DNA of 64,000 nt. Origin: Acinetobacter geminorum. GTDB lineage: Bacteria > Pseudomonadota > Gammaproteobacteria > Pseudomonadales > Moraxellaceae. Shown here piece by piece: positions 24,987-34,814 of this stretch. The notes beneath the pieces were generated by a model. The model made no database searches. It saw only the letters and a list, made by a program, of their open reading frames with translations, and had not been told where the DNA came from. The stretch is from assembly GCF_013009345.1 (NCBI RefSeq), contig NZ_JABELE010000002.1:124001-188000 (forward strand), written 5' to 3'. Made by a program: the position numbers and the translations under genes. The first letter of the stretch is position 1; each line of letters opens with the position of its first letter.

Positions 24987-26405
24987 ATGTATAAATCAGA
25001 ACAACTCGCTCATAGCATTCGCCAACTCATTGAGAGCGGCACTTTAAATGCACATGAGAAATTACCGTCATTGAGAGATCAGGTACAACGTTCTGGTTTT
25101 AGTTTAATGACCGTCATGAATGCTTATCAGGAGCTTGAATCACAAGGTCTGATCTATTCAAAAGAAAAATCTGGCTACTTTGTTGCCGAGCAAATTGCAC
25201 TAAAGCCACTCGAACAATATTCAATTGTTTCACTAAACTCTAAAATTGAAATTAATTCCTTAGTTTTTAAATATCTTAAGTCAATTCAACATGAGTCTGT
25301 CGTACCTTTTGGCTCAGCTTTTCCAGACAGTCAGCTTTTAACAGCACCTAAACTTATTCAAATTATGGGGCAACTTGCGCGCAAAAGACAAAGCTATGAC
25401 CAGACCACAAGCTTGCCTCCTGGTAATTTAGCGTTAAGAAAACTGATTGCTCAGCGCTACTGTATGCAAGGTATACAGACCGATCCAGATGACATTGTCA
25501 TTACATCTGGAGGTTTAGATGCACTAAACCTTTCGCTACAAGCTGTCGCTCAACCCGGCGATTATATTCTATTGCAACAAACCGTGTTTTACGGCGCTTG
25601 GCAAGCCGCTGAGCGTTTAGGACTTAAAGTGATTACCATTCCTGAGCATCCGCAACATGGTTTTGATCTAGAGGCTTTTGAACAGGTTATTCATACATAT
25701 CCAATTAAAGTATGTTGGCTCATGTTAAATAGCCACAACCCGATTGGTTTTACAGTCAGTGATGACATTAAATATAAAATTGCTAAGTTGCTTCACGAAC
25801 ATCAAATCTATTTAATTGAAGATGATGTCTATGAAGAGCTTTATTACGGTGGGCAAAAACCACTTTCAATGAAGTATTTTGATCAACAAAATCTGGTACT
25901 GCACTGTTCGTCTTTTTCTAAAACATTAGGTGCAGGTTTTCGGGTCGGTTGGGTCTATGCGGGTAAATTTTCAGACCATATTCAACACTTACAGCTCATG
26001 AGTACTATTTCAGTGAATGCACTCATTCAAAATGCATTGGTTGAGTTTTTGTCTCATCATCATTATGAAAAACACTTACGTACGCTTAGGCTTTCACTTG
26101 AGCGTTATAAAAAGCAGTTTTATCATTATTTAAAACAACATTTACCTAGCTCTTGTGAAGTGTATTACTACCCAAGTGGTTATTTTCTATGGGTCAAACT
26201 TCCTAGTACGCTGGACAGTATGCAAGTTTATGAAGAATTGATTCAGCAAGACATTGGCGTTGCGCCAAGCCCTTTGTTTAGTGTTTTACCTGCACAGCAA
26301 TATTATTTAAGAATCAATTGCTCTTTTGAATGGAACACTAAAATTCAAAATGCATTAGATCAGGTTATCAAAACCATTCAACAAAGAGTTGAAGCAAGTT
26401 TATAA
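24987..26405 (+). CDS. MocR-type regulator (GntR helix-turn-helix plus aminotransferase domain)
   Basis: 472 aa. Residues about 1-70 form a GntR winged helix (KLPSLRDQVQRSGFSLMTVMNAYQEL); the rest is a fold-type I aminotransferase domain with NSHNPIGFTVS, the Asp-containing IEDDVYEELYY and the PLP-binding Lys of SSFSKTLGAGFRVGWVY. Such proteins sense PLP or its amino-acid adducts and regulate transport or amine metabolism. Its target is not clear: it runs in the same direction as the cio operon but behind a terminator. The start is the first ATG before the HTH; no strong ribosome site is seen. Confidence 0.88.
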   Translation: MYKSEQLAHSIRQLIESGTLNAHEKLPSLRDQVQRSGFSLMTVMNAYQELESQGLIYSKEKSGYFVAEQIALKPLEQYSIVSLNSKIEINSLVFKYLKSIQHESVVPFGSAFPDSQLLTAPKLIQIMGQLARKRQSYDQTTSLPPGNLALRKLIAQRYCMQGIQTDPDDIVITSGGLDALNLSLQAVAQPGDYILLQQTVFYGAWQAAERLGLKVITIPEHPQHGFDLEAFEQVIHTYPIKVCWLMLNSHNPIGFTVSDDIKYKIAKLLHEHQIYLIEDDVYEELYYGGQKPLSMKYFDQQNLVLHCSSFSKTLGAGFRVGWVYAGKFSDHIQHLQLMSTISVNALIQNALVEFLSHHHYEKHLRTLRLSLERYKKQFYHYLKQHLPSSCEVYYYPSGYFLWVKLPSTLDSMQVYEELIQQDIGVAPSPLFSVLPAQQYYLRINCSFEWNTKIQNALDQVIKTIQQRVEASL

Positions 26406-26505
26406 AGATATGCTTCGACCTAAGCACAATTTTATAGTCTTTATTTTGTGCTAACTTTATAGCTCAAATCTATAGTGTTAAGGGAAACTGGTTCAAGGAA
26501 TTAAT

Positions 26506-27423
26506 ATGGAAATTGATGAAGAACTCACCCTTAAAAAAATACAGATTTTTTTAGCTTTCATGCGCTGCGGAAATTTGTCTAAAACAGCCACAGAAATGCA
26601 GTTGAGCAATGTCAGTGTTCATAAAGCCTTACATTCTTTAGAAAGTGCTTTACGTTGCCCTCTTTTTAAAAATGAAGGCCGTAACCTCATTCCTTTAAAA
26701 AGTGCTTATGTCTTTGAAGAACGGGCACAGAAAATCGTACAAGACATTTTTATTACCGTAAATAAAACCAGAGAAGCAGCAGGTTTTGCAGCCAAGGTTT
26801 TACATCTAGGTTCTCTTTATTCTTTGACGGTAAACACCATTCCAAATGTGATTAGCGGCCTTAAACTCAGACGCAGTGAGCTTGATATTCAACTGTTGCT
26901 GAGTTCGAATCAGGATTTGGTGAAAAAGCTTAAAGCAACTGAGCTGGATGCAATTATCGTGGCTTTAAATGAAACCACTCAAGATGATGACTTTGAAATT
27001 TTGCCGATGTTTTCAGACGATATCTTTCTGGCAGTCAATAAAGATTCAAAATATGCCGATTTTAAAGATATTGATTTAAGCCTTTTAAAAGAAGAAACTT
27101 TTTTAACTTTAACTAAGGGTTTTGCAACTCATAACGACAGCGACATCATTTTTAAAAAAGCAGGTTTTTCACCAAAAGTTGCTTTACAGGTCAATGATAT
27201 TTTTACCCTCATTAGTATGGTCAGCTCAGGTGTCGGTTTTGCTCTACTACCCGGTCGTATTTCTGCCGTCTATGAAAGTTCAGTAAAACTTATTCCACTA
27301 AAACAGCAATATCATATGCAACAAGAAATCGGTTTAGTCTTTCTAAAAAGTAAAGAACGCGACCCAAACTTACTTGCTCTGATTGCTGAATGTCGTATGT
27401 TCGCCACTAATTTTAAAAGATAA
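26506..27423 (+). CDS. mdcR: LysR-family regulator of malonate genes
   Basis: 305 aa. The helix-turn-helix is at residues about 20-45 (GNLSKTATEMQLSNVSVHKALHSLE), followed by the linker LKNEGRNLIPLKSA and an effector domain. The unusual LysR opening without the common N-terminal Leu pattern and its place at the end of the malonate decarboxylase operon fit MdcR, the malonate-responsive activator. Here it is convergent to the operon, not divergent. Assignment is by context. Confidence 0.75.
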   Translation: MEIDEELTLKKIQIFLAFMRCGNLSKTATEMQLSNVSVHKALHSLESALRCPLFKNEGRNLIPLKSAYVFEERAQKIVQDIFITVNKTREAAGFAAKVLHLGSLYSLTVNTIPNVISGLKLRRSELDIQLLLSSNQDLVKKLKATELDAIIVALNETTQDDDFEILPMFSDDIFLAVNKDSKYADFKDIDLSLLKEETFLTLTKGFATHNDSDIIFKKAGFSPKVALQVNDIFTLISMVSSGVGFALLPGRISAVYESSVKLIPLKQQYHMQQEIGLVFLKSKERDPNLLALIAECRMFATNFKR

Positions 27424-27427
27424 ATAT

Positions 27428-27458
27428 CGGCAACTTATTAAAGAATAATGAGTTGCCG
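27428..27458. terminator. Hairpin between mdcR and madM
   Basis: A 13-bp stem CGGCAACTTATTA / TAATGAGTTGCCG (one G-U), AAGAA loop, between convergent genes. Confidence 0.7.
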
Positions 27459-27477
27459 TTATAGGATTTTCAAAAAT

Positions 27478-28242
27478 TTATCCAAAAATCGCATTAACCG
27501 TTAAGAAAAATACAGAAGGTCCAAGTAAACAGCCAAGTCCTGTATAGAAGGTTGCAACCAAAGCGCCATAAGGTACAAGTCGTACATCAGTGCCAGCTAG
27601 GCCTGCTGCGGTGCCACTGGTTGTTCCAGCCAAACCACCAAAGACCATGGCAGAGCGCGGACTTTTTAGATACATAAATTTCGCAAGCAATGGCGTCCCT
27701 ACCATAAAGAAAACTGACTTGATTAATCCAATTGCAATAGAAAGAGCAATCACATCAGAGCTTGCACCAATTGCGGTTCCTGTAATCGGACCAACAATAT
27801 AAGTCATTGCACCTGCACCGATCGTTGTCATCGAAATTGGATCTCGATACCCCATGCCCCATGCGACCAGAACTCCAATTGCAAAAGGCACAACACAACC
27901 AAGCATTAATGCAATTAGACCAATTTTGCCTGCTTTCTTCACCTCTTTCACATCAACTTCAAATGCAGTTGAAGCGATAGCTAAATCACGAATCATGGCT
28001 CCGCCCAAGAGCGCAAAACCAGAAAAAATAGCGATGTCCGAAACACCTTTGGTTCCCTGCGTATAAACTCCTGCAAAGTAAGCAACAACCAAACCTAAAG
28101 TAATCGCGATTGCAGAGCTTTGTAATTTTCCCTTCGTCAAATATTTTGAGAGTAAATGGGAAACAAACATCATTAAACCCGTTACGGCAAGAGCAGTAAC
28201 TAATGCATTTTTTGATAACACAGCAATTATAGCGTCCATCAT
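27478..28242 (-). CDS. madM: Malonate transporter subunit MadM
   Basis: 254 aa, highly hydrophobic, with Gly/Ala-rich segments GGAMIRDLAIASTAFEVDVKEVKKAGKIGLIAL and GGLAGTTSGTAAGLAGTDVRLVPYGALVATFYTG, characteristic of MadM. With MadL it makes a two-component sodium- or proton-coupled malonate carrier. It ends the malonate operon; the gap to madL is 39 bp. Confidence 0.93.
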   Translation of the reverse strand: MMDAIIAVLSKNALVTALAVTGLMMFVSHLLSKYLTKGKLQSSAIAITLGLVVAYFAGVYTQGTKGVSDIAIFSGFALLGGAMIRDLAIASTAFEVDVKEVKKAGKIGLIALMLGCVVPFAIGVLVAWGMGYRDPISMTTIGAGAMTYIVGPITGTAIGASSDVIALSIAIGLIKSVFFMVGTPLLAKFMYLKSPRSAMVFGGLAGTTSGTAAGLAGTDVRLVPYGALVATFYTGLGCLLGPSVFFLTVNAIFG

Positions 28243-28281
28243 TTAAATCCTTTTTGATTGAACTTCTTGTAGTTTTATTGC

Positions 28282-28683
28282 TTAGGCTATTTTTTCCTTA
28301 GATTCTATTGTCCATTCATAGGTTTCATAGTCACCACTAATTCTATTTAAATAACGGATGACTAAAACCGTACCGATTAACGATGCAATAGAGACAATCA
28401 GCCCTAACATGCCACCCGATAAAGCTGCAACGACATTTTGACCTGCCGACATCGCAACAACGATCGGAATATACATACCTGACCAATACAAAATGCCGAA
28501 TTGTGTGACTTGAGGTAAGTAACCTTTTTTTGCCAGTAATTCTTTAGATAAGATCAACAGAATCATTGAAATAGCAACGCCACCGACATTCGCTTTAACA
28601 CCTAATACCATGCCTAAGGTATTGCCAAGATAGTCGCCTAATAAATGGCAGATCGCTAATATTGCTGTTCCATATATAATCAT
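28282..28683 (-). CDS. madL: Malonate transporter subunit MadL
   Basis: 133 aa with four membrane segments, opening MIIYGTAILAICHLLGDYLGNTLG and continuing GVKANVGGVAISMILLI, the MadL pattern. It partners with MadM just downstream. 53 bp separate it from mdcH. Confidence 0.93.
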   Translation of the reverse strand: MIIYGTAILAICHLLGDYLGNTLGMVLGVKANVGGVAISMILLILSKELLAKKGYLPQVTQFGILYWSGMYIPIVVAMSAGQNVVAALSGGMLGLIVSIASLIGTVLVIRYLNRISGDYETYEWTIESKEKIA

Positions 28684-28736
28684 TGTAAATCCCTCATATC
28701 CTTGGGTTATTACTCAATTTTTAATTTATATTGTAA

Positions 28737-29669
28737 TTACAAAGAAGCGTTATTTTCATTTTGCATTGCTAACTGAATGCTGTCTAAACGTGTTCCCTGA
28801 AATGACAATACAGTTCCTTCTTTAAATATTCGACGTGCAAGTGTAGTAAGCACCGTTCCCGGTAAAGCTTCAATCTGCAACCTCACACCTCGCTCCCATG
28901 CAGCTTGGATGGTACTTTCCCAATCTACAGTTCGGCTCATATTAAAAGCCAAGTCATCACCAATCTGTTCTGGCCTGCTAAGCGTACGAGCCGTTGTACC
29001 ACTTAAATAACGTATTTTAGGCTGCTTTAAAGTCACTCCCTCCATAGACGCTGCAAGTTGCTTTGCTTGCTGACTTAATAATTCACAGTGCGATGGCACC
29101 GATACATCTAATTTTTTTGCCACCACGCCTTGTTGCTTTGCCAAAACAGCAACTTGGTACATGGCTTCAAAGCTTCCTGAAATAACGATCTGGTTATGTG
29201 CATTAATATTTGCAACAAACACCTGTGGCGTTATTTCATAAATCTGTTTGACCCATACTTCTACTGCTGAACGATCTGCACCAATCAAGGCGGTCATACC
29301 ATAGCCCACCGGATAGGCGTTTTGCATGAGTTCACCGCGATAGGCAACCAAACGAATAGCATCTTCATAGGATAAAACTCCCGCTACAACCGCCGCTGAC
29401 CATGCACCGATTGATAAGCCCGCAACATAATCTGGTGTTAAGTTTTCCACACTTAATAGTGCAGAACTCACCACACCTGAAATCAGTAAACAAAGCTGTA
29501 CTGCACGTGTCGATTGCAATGCAGCCGGACTATCTAGCATCAAGACATCTTCTTTGAGTGCATCCGATGCACGCTCAAGGTATTCTTTAACTAGAGCGGT
29601 TTGAGGTAAGTCGTGCAACATATTGCTTCGTTGCACACCTTGCCCCGGATATACCCAAATTGAAGCCAT
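28737..29669 (-). CDS. mdcH: Malonate decarboxylase epsilon subunit (malonyl-CoA:ACP transacylase)
   Basis: 310 aa with the acyltransferase nucleophile G-L-S86-I-G in VAGLSIGAW and the catalytic His in VPSHCELL. It loads malonyl onto the apo-acetylated ACP MdcC to prime the enzyme. The N-terminus WVYPGQGVQ is the usual malonyltransferase P-G-Q-G. Lies 12 bp after the mdcG stop. Confidence 0.92.
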   Translation of the reverse strand: MASIWVYPGQGVQRSNMLHDLPQTALVKEYLERASDALKEDVLMLDSPAALQSTRAVQLCLLISGVVSSALLSVENLTPDYVAGLSIGAWSAAVVAGVLSYEDAIRLVAYRGELMQNAYPVGYGMTALIGADRSAVEVWVKQIYEITPQVFVANINAHNQIVISGSFEAMYQVAVLAKQQGVVAKKLDVSVPSHCELLSQQAKQLAASMEGVTLKQPKIRYLSGTTARTLSRPEQIGDDLAFNMSRTVDWESTIQAAWERGVRLQIEALPGTVLTTLARRIFKEGTVLSFQGTRLDSIQLAMQNENNASL

Positions 29670-29681
29670 GATATCTATTCC

Positions 29682-30290
29682 CTAATTCCATGGGTTTTCT
29701 AATAAAACAGCACCATCAGAACGTTTCAATAGAACTTTTCCACTGTTCTCAGCCCATTCTTTTAATGCCAAACCACCTTGTGGTAGTTGCAGTTGTATAT
29801 CCACATTAAGCGCTGCTTGCTGAAAATTTTCGAGTAGCTCAATTGCCAGCTTTTTGGCAAAAGATTGTTCAGCTCGAATCAACAGATCTATGTCACTTTG
29901 TTGGGTTACTGTTTTAATGCCAGTTGCCAGTTCAAACCCGAAACTTCCTGTATATCCCCAACATCCTGAAAATTTTTTCATAATGCTGGAAATGCTCTGT
30001 AAACGTTCTGCCAAGTGTGCAAACTGCTGCATATCTACATGAGTCAATTCTTCGGGTTTAAGCTGTCTGCTAATTGCAGATCGTGGCATTTGCGCTGCAT
30101 ATCGTTGATGACGAAATTGCCCCCTTATACCCACAGCCACCTGATCTTCAGGAGTAATTTCCCGTCGAACTACAACGGGATCACCGCGTAGTAACACCTC
30201 TTTCACCCAAAGCGGAGCATCATCAGCCAAGCAGTCGGCTGTCATGCCCCACAGCAAATCATGGGCTTCGAGATTAAGTTTCATGACCAT
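29682..30290 (-). CDS. mdcG: Phosphoribosyl-dephospho-CoA transferase (holo-ACP synthase)
   Basis: 202 aa. GYTGSFGFELATGIKTVTQQSDIDLLIRAE in the middle contains a nucleotidyltransferase-like GSxxxxxxxxxxxxxSDID pattern, as known for MdcG/CitX-unrelated enzymes of this pathway. It attaches the triphosphoribosyl-dephospho-CoA group to MdcC Ser25. It overlaps the mdcE 3' end by 10 bp. Confidence 0.9.
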   Translation of the reverse strand: MVMKLNLEAHDLLWGMTADCLADDAPLWVKEVLLRGDPVVVRREITPEDQVAVGIRGQFRHQRYAAQMPRSAISRQLKPEELTHVDMQQFAHLAERLQSISSIMKKFSGCWGYTGSFGFELATGIKTVTQQSDIDLLIRAEQSFAKKLAIELLENFQQAALNVDIQLQLPQGGLALKEWAENSGKVLLKRSDGAVLLENPWN

Positions 30291-31108
30291 TGCTCACGCA
30301 ATAATTCACGAACCTTCTTAGACATCTGACGGTTTTGTCCGTGAAGTCTTTGTTCCAGTCCTCTAGACTGCTCAGCATTAATTTCTTTAAATGCTTGAGC
30401 AATCACCTGCTTCGCTAACAAAAGATCATCATTTGTCGGTTGTTCAGGGTTTTCAACAGATAACAGTTCAGATAACAAACCAAGCGTGGCATAACTTTCA
30501 ATGTCATAAGCCATTGGCGGAATGCTTGAGGCCAATTGCTCTAACTCATCAACTGATCGCAAGGTAACGCGTGCAGCAGATTCCTTACCCATCGCATGCA
30601 CCATAACACCTGAATCTTTTAAGGCAATAATACGATTGGCTTGATATCCATGCGCCAAGAAAGCACCCGACATCGATTTACCAACCAACAAGCTAACAAT
30701 AGGATGGCCTGCTAATCTGGCTCTAGCATAGCTATCTACTGCACCCGCTAAAGCTTGATGAATGCCTAATAATTCTTCACGGCGCCCATAGGCCTGACTT
30801 GGAACATCAACCAGACATAAAATGCCGCGTTTAGTTTCTGCATTTGCATCGGCTTGAATCACCTCATCAACCGCTTTTGCTAAATTCCAGCCTTCTAAGA
30901 GTCCAACTTCGCCTTGTCTTGCCCGTGGGAACAGATTATTACTATCTTGCACAACTGCAATCACACGCACTGCTTGCTGATCAATCTGACCATCAGCTAC
31001 CCAAACAGAAGCTTGAAAACCTTCAACTGTCTTAAAGCCTTGTGTCAGTGCTTTAAACCAATGTGCACCACGAGTAGATGCTTTTAATGTATCAACGGCG
31101 ATATTCAT
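30281..31108 (-). CDS. mdcE: Malonate decarboxylase gamma subunit
   Basis: 275 aa carboxyltransferase-type subunit. It contains LCLVDVPSQAYGRREELLGIHQALAGAVDSYARARLAGHPIVSLLVGKSMSGAFLAHG-type crotonase-fold sequence (positions about 97-155 of the protein). With MdcD it decarboxylates the malonyl-S-ACP. It overlaps mdcD by 4 bp and mdcG by 10 bp. The C-terminus is basic. Confidence 0.92.
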   Translation of the reverse strand: MNIAVDTLKASTRGAHWFKALTQGFKTVEGFQASVWVADGQIDQQAVRVIAVVQDSNNLFPRARQGEVGLLEGWNLAKAVDEVIQADANAETKRGILCLVDVPSQAYGRREELLGIHQALAGAVDSYARARLAGHPIVSLLVGKSMSGAFLAHGYQANRIIALKDSGVMVHAMGKESAARVTLRSVDELEQLASSIPPMAYDIESYATLGLLSELLSVENPEQPTNDDLLLAKQVIAQAFKEINAEQSRGLEQRLHGQNRQMSKKVRELLREQWS

Positions 31109-31962
31109 GCTTGCTCTCCTTGATACAAAGCTTGAACTTGTGCTGGGGTAATTTGCTCACCAGTATCAACTTGTTGTAGCTTTTCTAAATAGAATGAGTA
31201 ATTTGAACTACGATGCTGGTGAGGTACGCCTTGAGTTAAATAATCGATGACTTGCTGACGAATTTTCTGGCGATCATCGTCTACATAAGCATCTGCCAAA
31301 CCACTAGTGAAGCGCTGATTACCACCAGTAATACTCCATATAAATGGACGATCTTTGGCGTTATATTCTTGAACACCAGCTTCTTGTTCAATTACTTGCG
31401 GGCCATTTAAGCCTAAACGCCCTTCTTGTGTCATTACAATATAGCTACATAGGCCAGCCGCAATTGACATACCGCCAAAGCACCCTACACTGCCTGCAAC
31501 TACTGCAATCACAGGTTGATACTGACGTAAGTTCACAATTGCAGCCTGAATCTCAGCAATGGCTGCCAAACCCAGATTTGCTTCTTGTAAACGAACGCCA
31601 CCCGTTTCTAAAAGTAAGATTGCTGCTGTTGGAATGCCTTTCAGGTTGTCTTCAACTGCAAGCTCTAAGGCTCCCGCAATTTTGGCACCGCCCACCTCGC
31701 CTAAACTTCCACCTTGAAATAAGCCTTCAATTGAAATTAAAACCACTGGGCGTTCTTGAATAGATCCTTTTGCAATCACTACACCATCATCGGCTTGTGG
31801 GACAATATTTTGCTGAACCAACCAAGGCGACATAACACGGGCAAATGGGTCGAGTAACTCTCGAAAAGTCCCTTCATCTAATAATGCTTTAGCACGCTCT
31901 CTGGCGCTGAGTTCAATAAAATCTTGTTTATTTAATAAACTTTGGATATCAGTCATGCGCAA
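31105..31962 (-). CDS. mdcD: Malonate decarboxylase beta subunit
   Basis: 285 aa carboxyltransferase-like subunit, with the Gly-rich crotonase segments GGSLGEVGGAKIAGALELA and GSVGCFGGMSIAAGLCSY. It forms the decarboxylase active site with MdcE. It overlaps mdcC by 14 bp on one side and mdcE by 4 bp on the other. Confidence 0.93.
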   Translation of the reverse strand: MRMTDIQSLLNKQDFIELSARERAKALLDEGTFRELLDPFARVMSPWLVQQNIVPQADDGVVIAKGSIQERPVVLISIEGLFQGGSLGEVGGAKIAGALELAVEDNLKGIPTAAILLLETGGVRLQEANLGLAAIAEIQAAIVNLRQYQPVIAVVAGSVGCFGGMSIAAGLCSYIVMTQEGRLGLNGPQVIEQEAGVQEYNAKDRPFIWSITGGNQRFTSGLADAYVDDDRQKIRQQVIDYLTQGVPHQHRSSNYSFYLEKLQQVDTGEQITPAQVQALYQGEQA

Positions 31963-32248
31963 TCTCCTCTAATGCTTGTTCCAGACGTAAGCGCACGACA
32001 CCGGGAGTTGCACCAAAGTCATGAATATCAATATTGACGGCAGGTGGTATTTGCGCAGTAAAAATTCGTTCAAAAACATTGTGCCAACGTGCTGCACTGC
32101 CATCTACCGAAGTCACTACATGAATAGAAGCTTTTCCAGTTTCACCAGGTTCCATCAAAATTTCTAAATCGCCAGAGCCGACACATCCTACCAACGCTTT
32201 TTTTACAGGTGGCTCTGTTGCAACAAATTCAAAATGAAGTGTTTCCAT
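31949..32248 (-). CDS. mdcC: Malonate decarboxylase acyl carrier protein (delta subunit)
   Basis: 99 aa. The prosthetic-group Ser is S25 in LVGCVGSGDLEIL, the same place as in Klebsiella MdcC. The start at 32248 (METLHF) is preferred to an in-frame TTG two codons earlier because GAGGG at the end of mdcB lies nine bases before it. It carries acetyl/malonyl on a phosphoribosyl-dephospho-CoA arm. Confidence 0.93.
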   Translation of the reverse strand: METLHFEFVATEPPVKKALVGCVGSGDLEILMEPGETGKASIHVVTSVDGSAARWHNVFERIFTAQIPPAVNIDIHDFGATPGVVRLRLEQALEEIAHD

Positions 32249-32250
32249 AA

Positions 32251-33135
32251 TCAAAATCCCTCTTTATTTTTTAAAGATGACTGCTGAGCACGATCTATAA
32301 ACAATGTTGTTGCCAACAAATCTGCGGCACCACCAGCGGAGGCTTTCATCCGAAGTAGATCAATCTCTAAAAGATGCAAAGCTCGGCGACCTTCTAAGCT
32401 TGAGCTGCCGCCCAAATCAAGTACTTGCTGAGCACCTTGTTGCATACGCTTTAAACCCGATGTTCCCGAGCGATAAAGCACACAGGTATCGGTCAGGTCA
32501 GTCATCATGGCAAGTAAGGCATCTAAGCGAGCGAACTCTTCTTTCATTGGTTTACTACGACTTTGGTAAAGCTGCTTTAACCCAAAATTCACAATAGTTG
32601 GAAAACCTTGTTGTGCCTGTTCTTTGGCACCTAAGATGCCTAATTTTTTCTGTACTTGTTGGCCATGACTCAAAGCCTTCTTTGGAATAAAGCGATCTTC
32701 AAGCTGAGCAATCTGACCAGCTAAATGGCATAGCTCAACAGCCGATAAATATTGTTGATTCGTGCGTGCCAATGCTGCGGCCGTCACCATTAAACCCAAG
32801 GCCCAAATTGCACCGCGGTGTGTATTTACACCATTTGTTGCCAACATCATGGTCTTTTCACCTTGGCGACCGATTTCTCCAATGTGTTCACGCAAGGCTA
32901 AACAAACCTCACCATGATGTATGGCTGCTTGAGCCATTGCCTCAAACATAGGTTCTAAACTTTTTGCAGAGCGCTCCATTAATTCCAAAGTCAGGTCATC
33001 ATGTGCGCCACTGCCACGCCGATCAACCAAAGCTGGTTTCGGTGTCAGATTAACTTCATCAATTAACGCTTCGACCGCTAAACTTGCCAAAATATGACTA
33101 TCGCTGAGCGTTTGATATTTAACTTGTGCCATCAT
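32251..33135 (-). CDS. mdcB: Triphosphoribosyl-dephospho-CoA synthase
   Basis: 294 aa of the CitG/MdcB family. PALVDRRGSGAHDDL near residue 37 and the helical GVNTHRGAIWALGLM are the family signatures. It makes the precursor of the MdcC prosthetic group from ATP and dephospho-CoA. The start ATG shares one base with the mdcA stop (TAATG), with AGGAG six bases upstream. Confidence 0.92.
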   Translation of the reverse strand: MMAQVKYQTLSDSHILASLAVEALIDEVNLTPKPALVDRRGSGAHDDLTLELMERSAKSLEPMFEAMAQAAIHHGEVCLALREHIGEIGRQGEKTMMLATNGVNTHRGAIWALGLMVTAAALARTNQQYLSAVELCHLAGQIAQLEDRFIPKKALSHGQQVQKKLGILGAKEQAQQGFPTIVNFGLKQLYQSRSKPMKEEFARLDALLAMMTDLTDTCVLYRSGTSGLKRMQQGAQQVLDLGGSSSLEGRRALHLLEIDLLRMKASAGGAADLLATTLFIDRAQQSSLKNKEGF

Positions 33136-34814
33136 TACCAACTCCTGAATTTTGCAGGGGGTTGATATAAACCATCAGACCATGTCACCAAGTCGGCAAT
33201 ATTTTTAGCAGCTAAAAGTTCACGTGTGGCATCGGTACGGCGAATACCTAAATCTTCAGGAAATACCACCAAACCTTCACGTCTTAAACGTGCTGTTGTT
33301 TTCGGGTCTTGGCTTAAACCAATGCTAGTCACACCTGCCACCGCAGCAATCATGGCTTGGCGCTCTTCTTGGCTGCTTGCTTTATATAAATAAGCAATGC
33401 CTTCTTCGGTGAGTAAATGGGTGACATCATCACCATAAATCATGATCGGTGCTAAAGGCAGACCTGCTGTTTTAGCAACATCAATCGCATCAAGACGATC
33501 TACAAAAGTTGGCTTGCCACCCTCTTGGAAGGTTTCGACCATTTGCACCACCAGCTTTTTACCACGTGCCAAATAGGTTTCTGTTTCATTGGCACCTTGC
33601 AAGCGCATATCTAGCCATGCTGGCGTATCGTGACGACGTCCGCGTGGATCATGCCCCATATTTGGTGCCCCACCGAAACCAGCCAAACGACCTTTGGTGA
33701 CAGTCGAAGAATGCCCCATGCCATCAACTTGCAAAGTTGCGCCAATAAATAGATCAACAGCGTATTGACCTGCAAGCTGACACATCATGCGGTTGGAACG
33801 TAAAGCGCCATCACGACCTGTAAAGAACACGTCGGGACGAGCTGCAACATATTTTTCCATACCGAGTTCAGTACCAAAACAATGCACGCTTTCAACCCAT
33901 CCAGTTTCAATCGCTGGAATTAAGGTTGGATGCGGATTCAGAGTCCAGTTTCGGCAAATTTTTCCTTTTAAACCTAAAGACTCACCATAGGTCGGTAAAA
34001 TCAGTTCAATTGCCGCAGTGTTAAAACCAATACCATGGTTTAACGATTGCACATTATGCTTTTCATAAATTCCGCGAATTGCCATCATCGCCATAAGCAC
34101 ATGCACTGGCTTGATGTGTTTCGGGTCACGAGTAAATAACGGTTCGATATAAAATGGCTGATCTGCCACCACCACATAATCAACCCAAGAAGCAGGAATA
34201 TCGACACGTGGTAAATCTGAAACGTCATCGACCAGTTCATTGACCTGAACAATCACGATACCGTCACTAAAAGCAGCAGGTTCAATGAGTGCTGGAGAGT
34301 CTTCGGTGCTAGGGCCTGTATAGATATTGCCTTGGCGGTCCGCCATAAAACCCGCCGAGAGCACCACATTTGGAATTAGGTCGACCACCAAACGTGAATA
34401 CAACTCGATATAGGTATGAATGGCACCAATCTCTAACAGGCCATCTTCAATTAACTGGCTAATACGTAAACTTTGCGGGCCAGCAAAAGAGAAATCGAGC
34501 TTGCGTGCAATACCTTTTTCAAATAGATCAAGATGTTCCGAACGCCCGACACTTGGCATAATCATATGTAAATCATGCAAAACATCTGGATTGGTTTGTG
34601 CCAAAGATCGAGATAAGAAATCTGCTTGCTTTTGGTTATTCCCTTCAAGTACGACTCTGTCACCCGGTGTAATCAAGGTTTCTAAGACTTTAATAATGTC
34701 TTGGGTTGGAATGACCACACCATCGGTATATTGGCTTGCCATCTCCAGTTTTAGCTGTTTGGCATGACGCCGCTTTGTCCATAATCGTTCTTTATTCTGA
34801 ACTGATCCTTCCAT
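33135..34814 (-). CDS. mdcA: Malonate decarboxylase alpha subunit (acetyl-ACP:malonate transferase)
   Basis: 559 aa CoA-transferase-fold protein, first gene of the operon. Marks include MPSVGRSEHLDLFEKGIARKLDFSFAGPQ, LSAGFMADRQGNIYTG and GRLAGFGGAPNMGHDPRGRRHDTPAW. It swaps malonate for acetate on the carrier protein. The promoter region upstream (34815-34983) holds a short inverted repeat ATTAAC-N5-GTTAAT at 34901-34917 that could serve MdcR. Confidence 0.95.
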   Translation of the reverse strand: MEGSVQNKERLWTKRRHAKQLKLEMASQYTDGVVIPTQDIIKVLETLITPGDRVVLEGNNQKQADFLSRSLAQTNPDVLHDLHMIMPSVGRSEHLDLFEKGIARKLDFSFAGPQSLRISQLIEDGLLEIGAIHTYIELYSRLVVDLIPNVVLSAGFMADRQGNIYTGPSTEDSPALIEPAAFSDGIVIVQVNELVDDVSDLPRVDIPASWVDYVVVADQPFYIEPLFTRDPKHIKPVHVLMAMMAIRGIYEKHNVQSLNHGIGFNTAAIELILPTYGESLGLKGKICRNWTLNPHPTLIPAIETGWVESVHCFGTELGMEKYVAARPDVFFTGRDGALRSNRMMCQLAGQYAVDLFIGATLQVDGMGHSSTVTKGRLAGFGGAPNMGHDPRGRRHDTPAWLDMRLQGANETETYLARGKKLVVQMVETFQEGGKPTFVDRLDAIDVAKTAGLPLAPIMIYGDDVTHLLTEEGIAYLYKASSQEERQAMIAAVAGVTSIGLSQDPKTTARLRREGLVVFPEDLGIRRTDATRELLAAKNIADLVTWSDGLYQPPAKFRSW

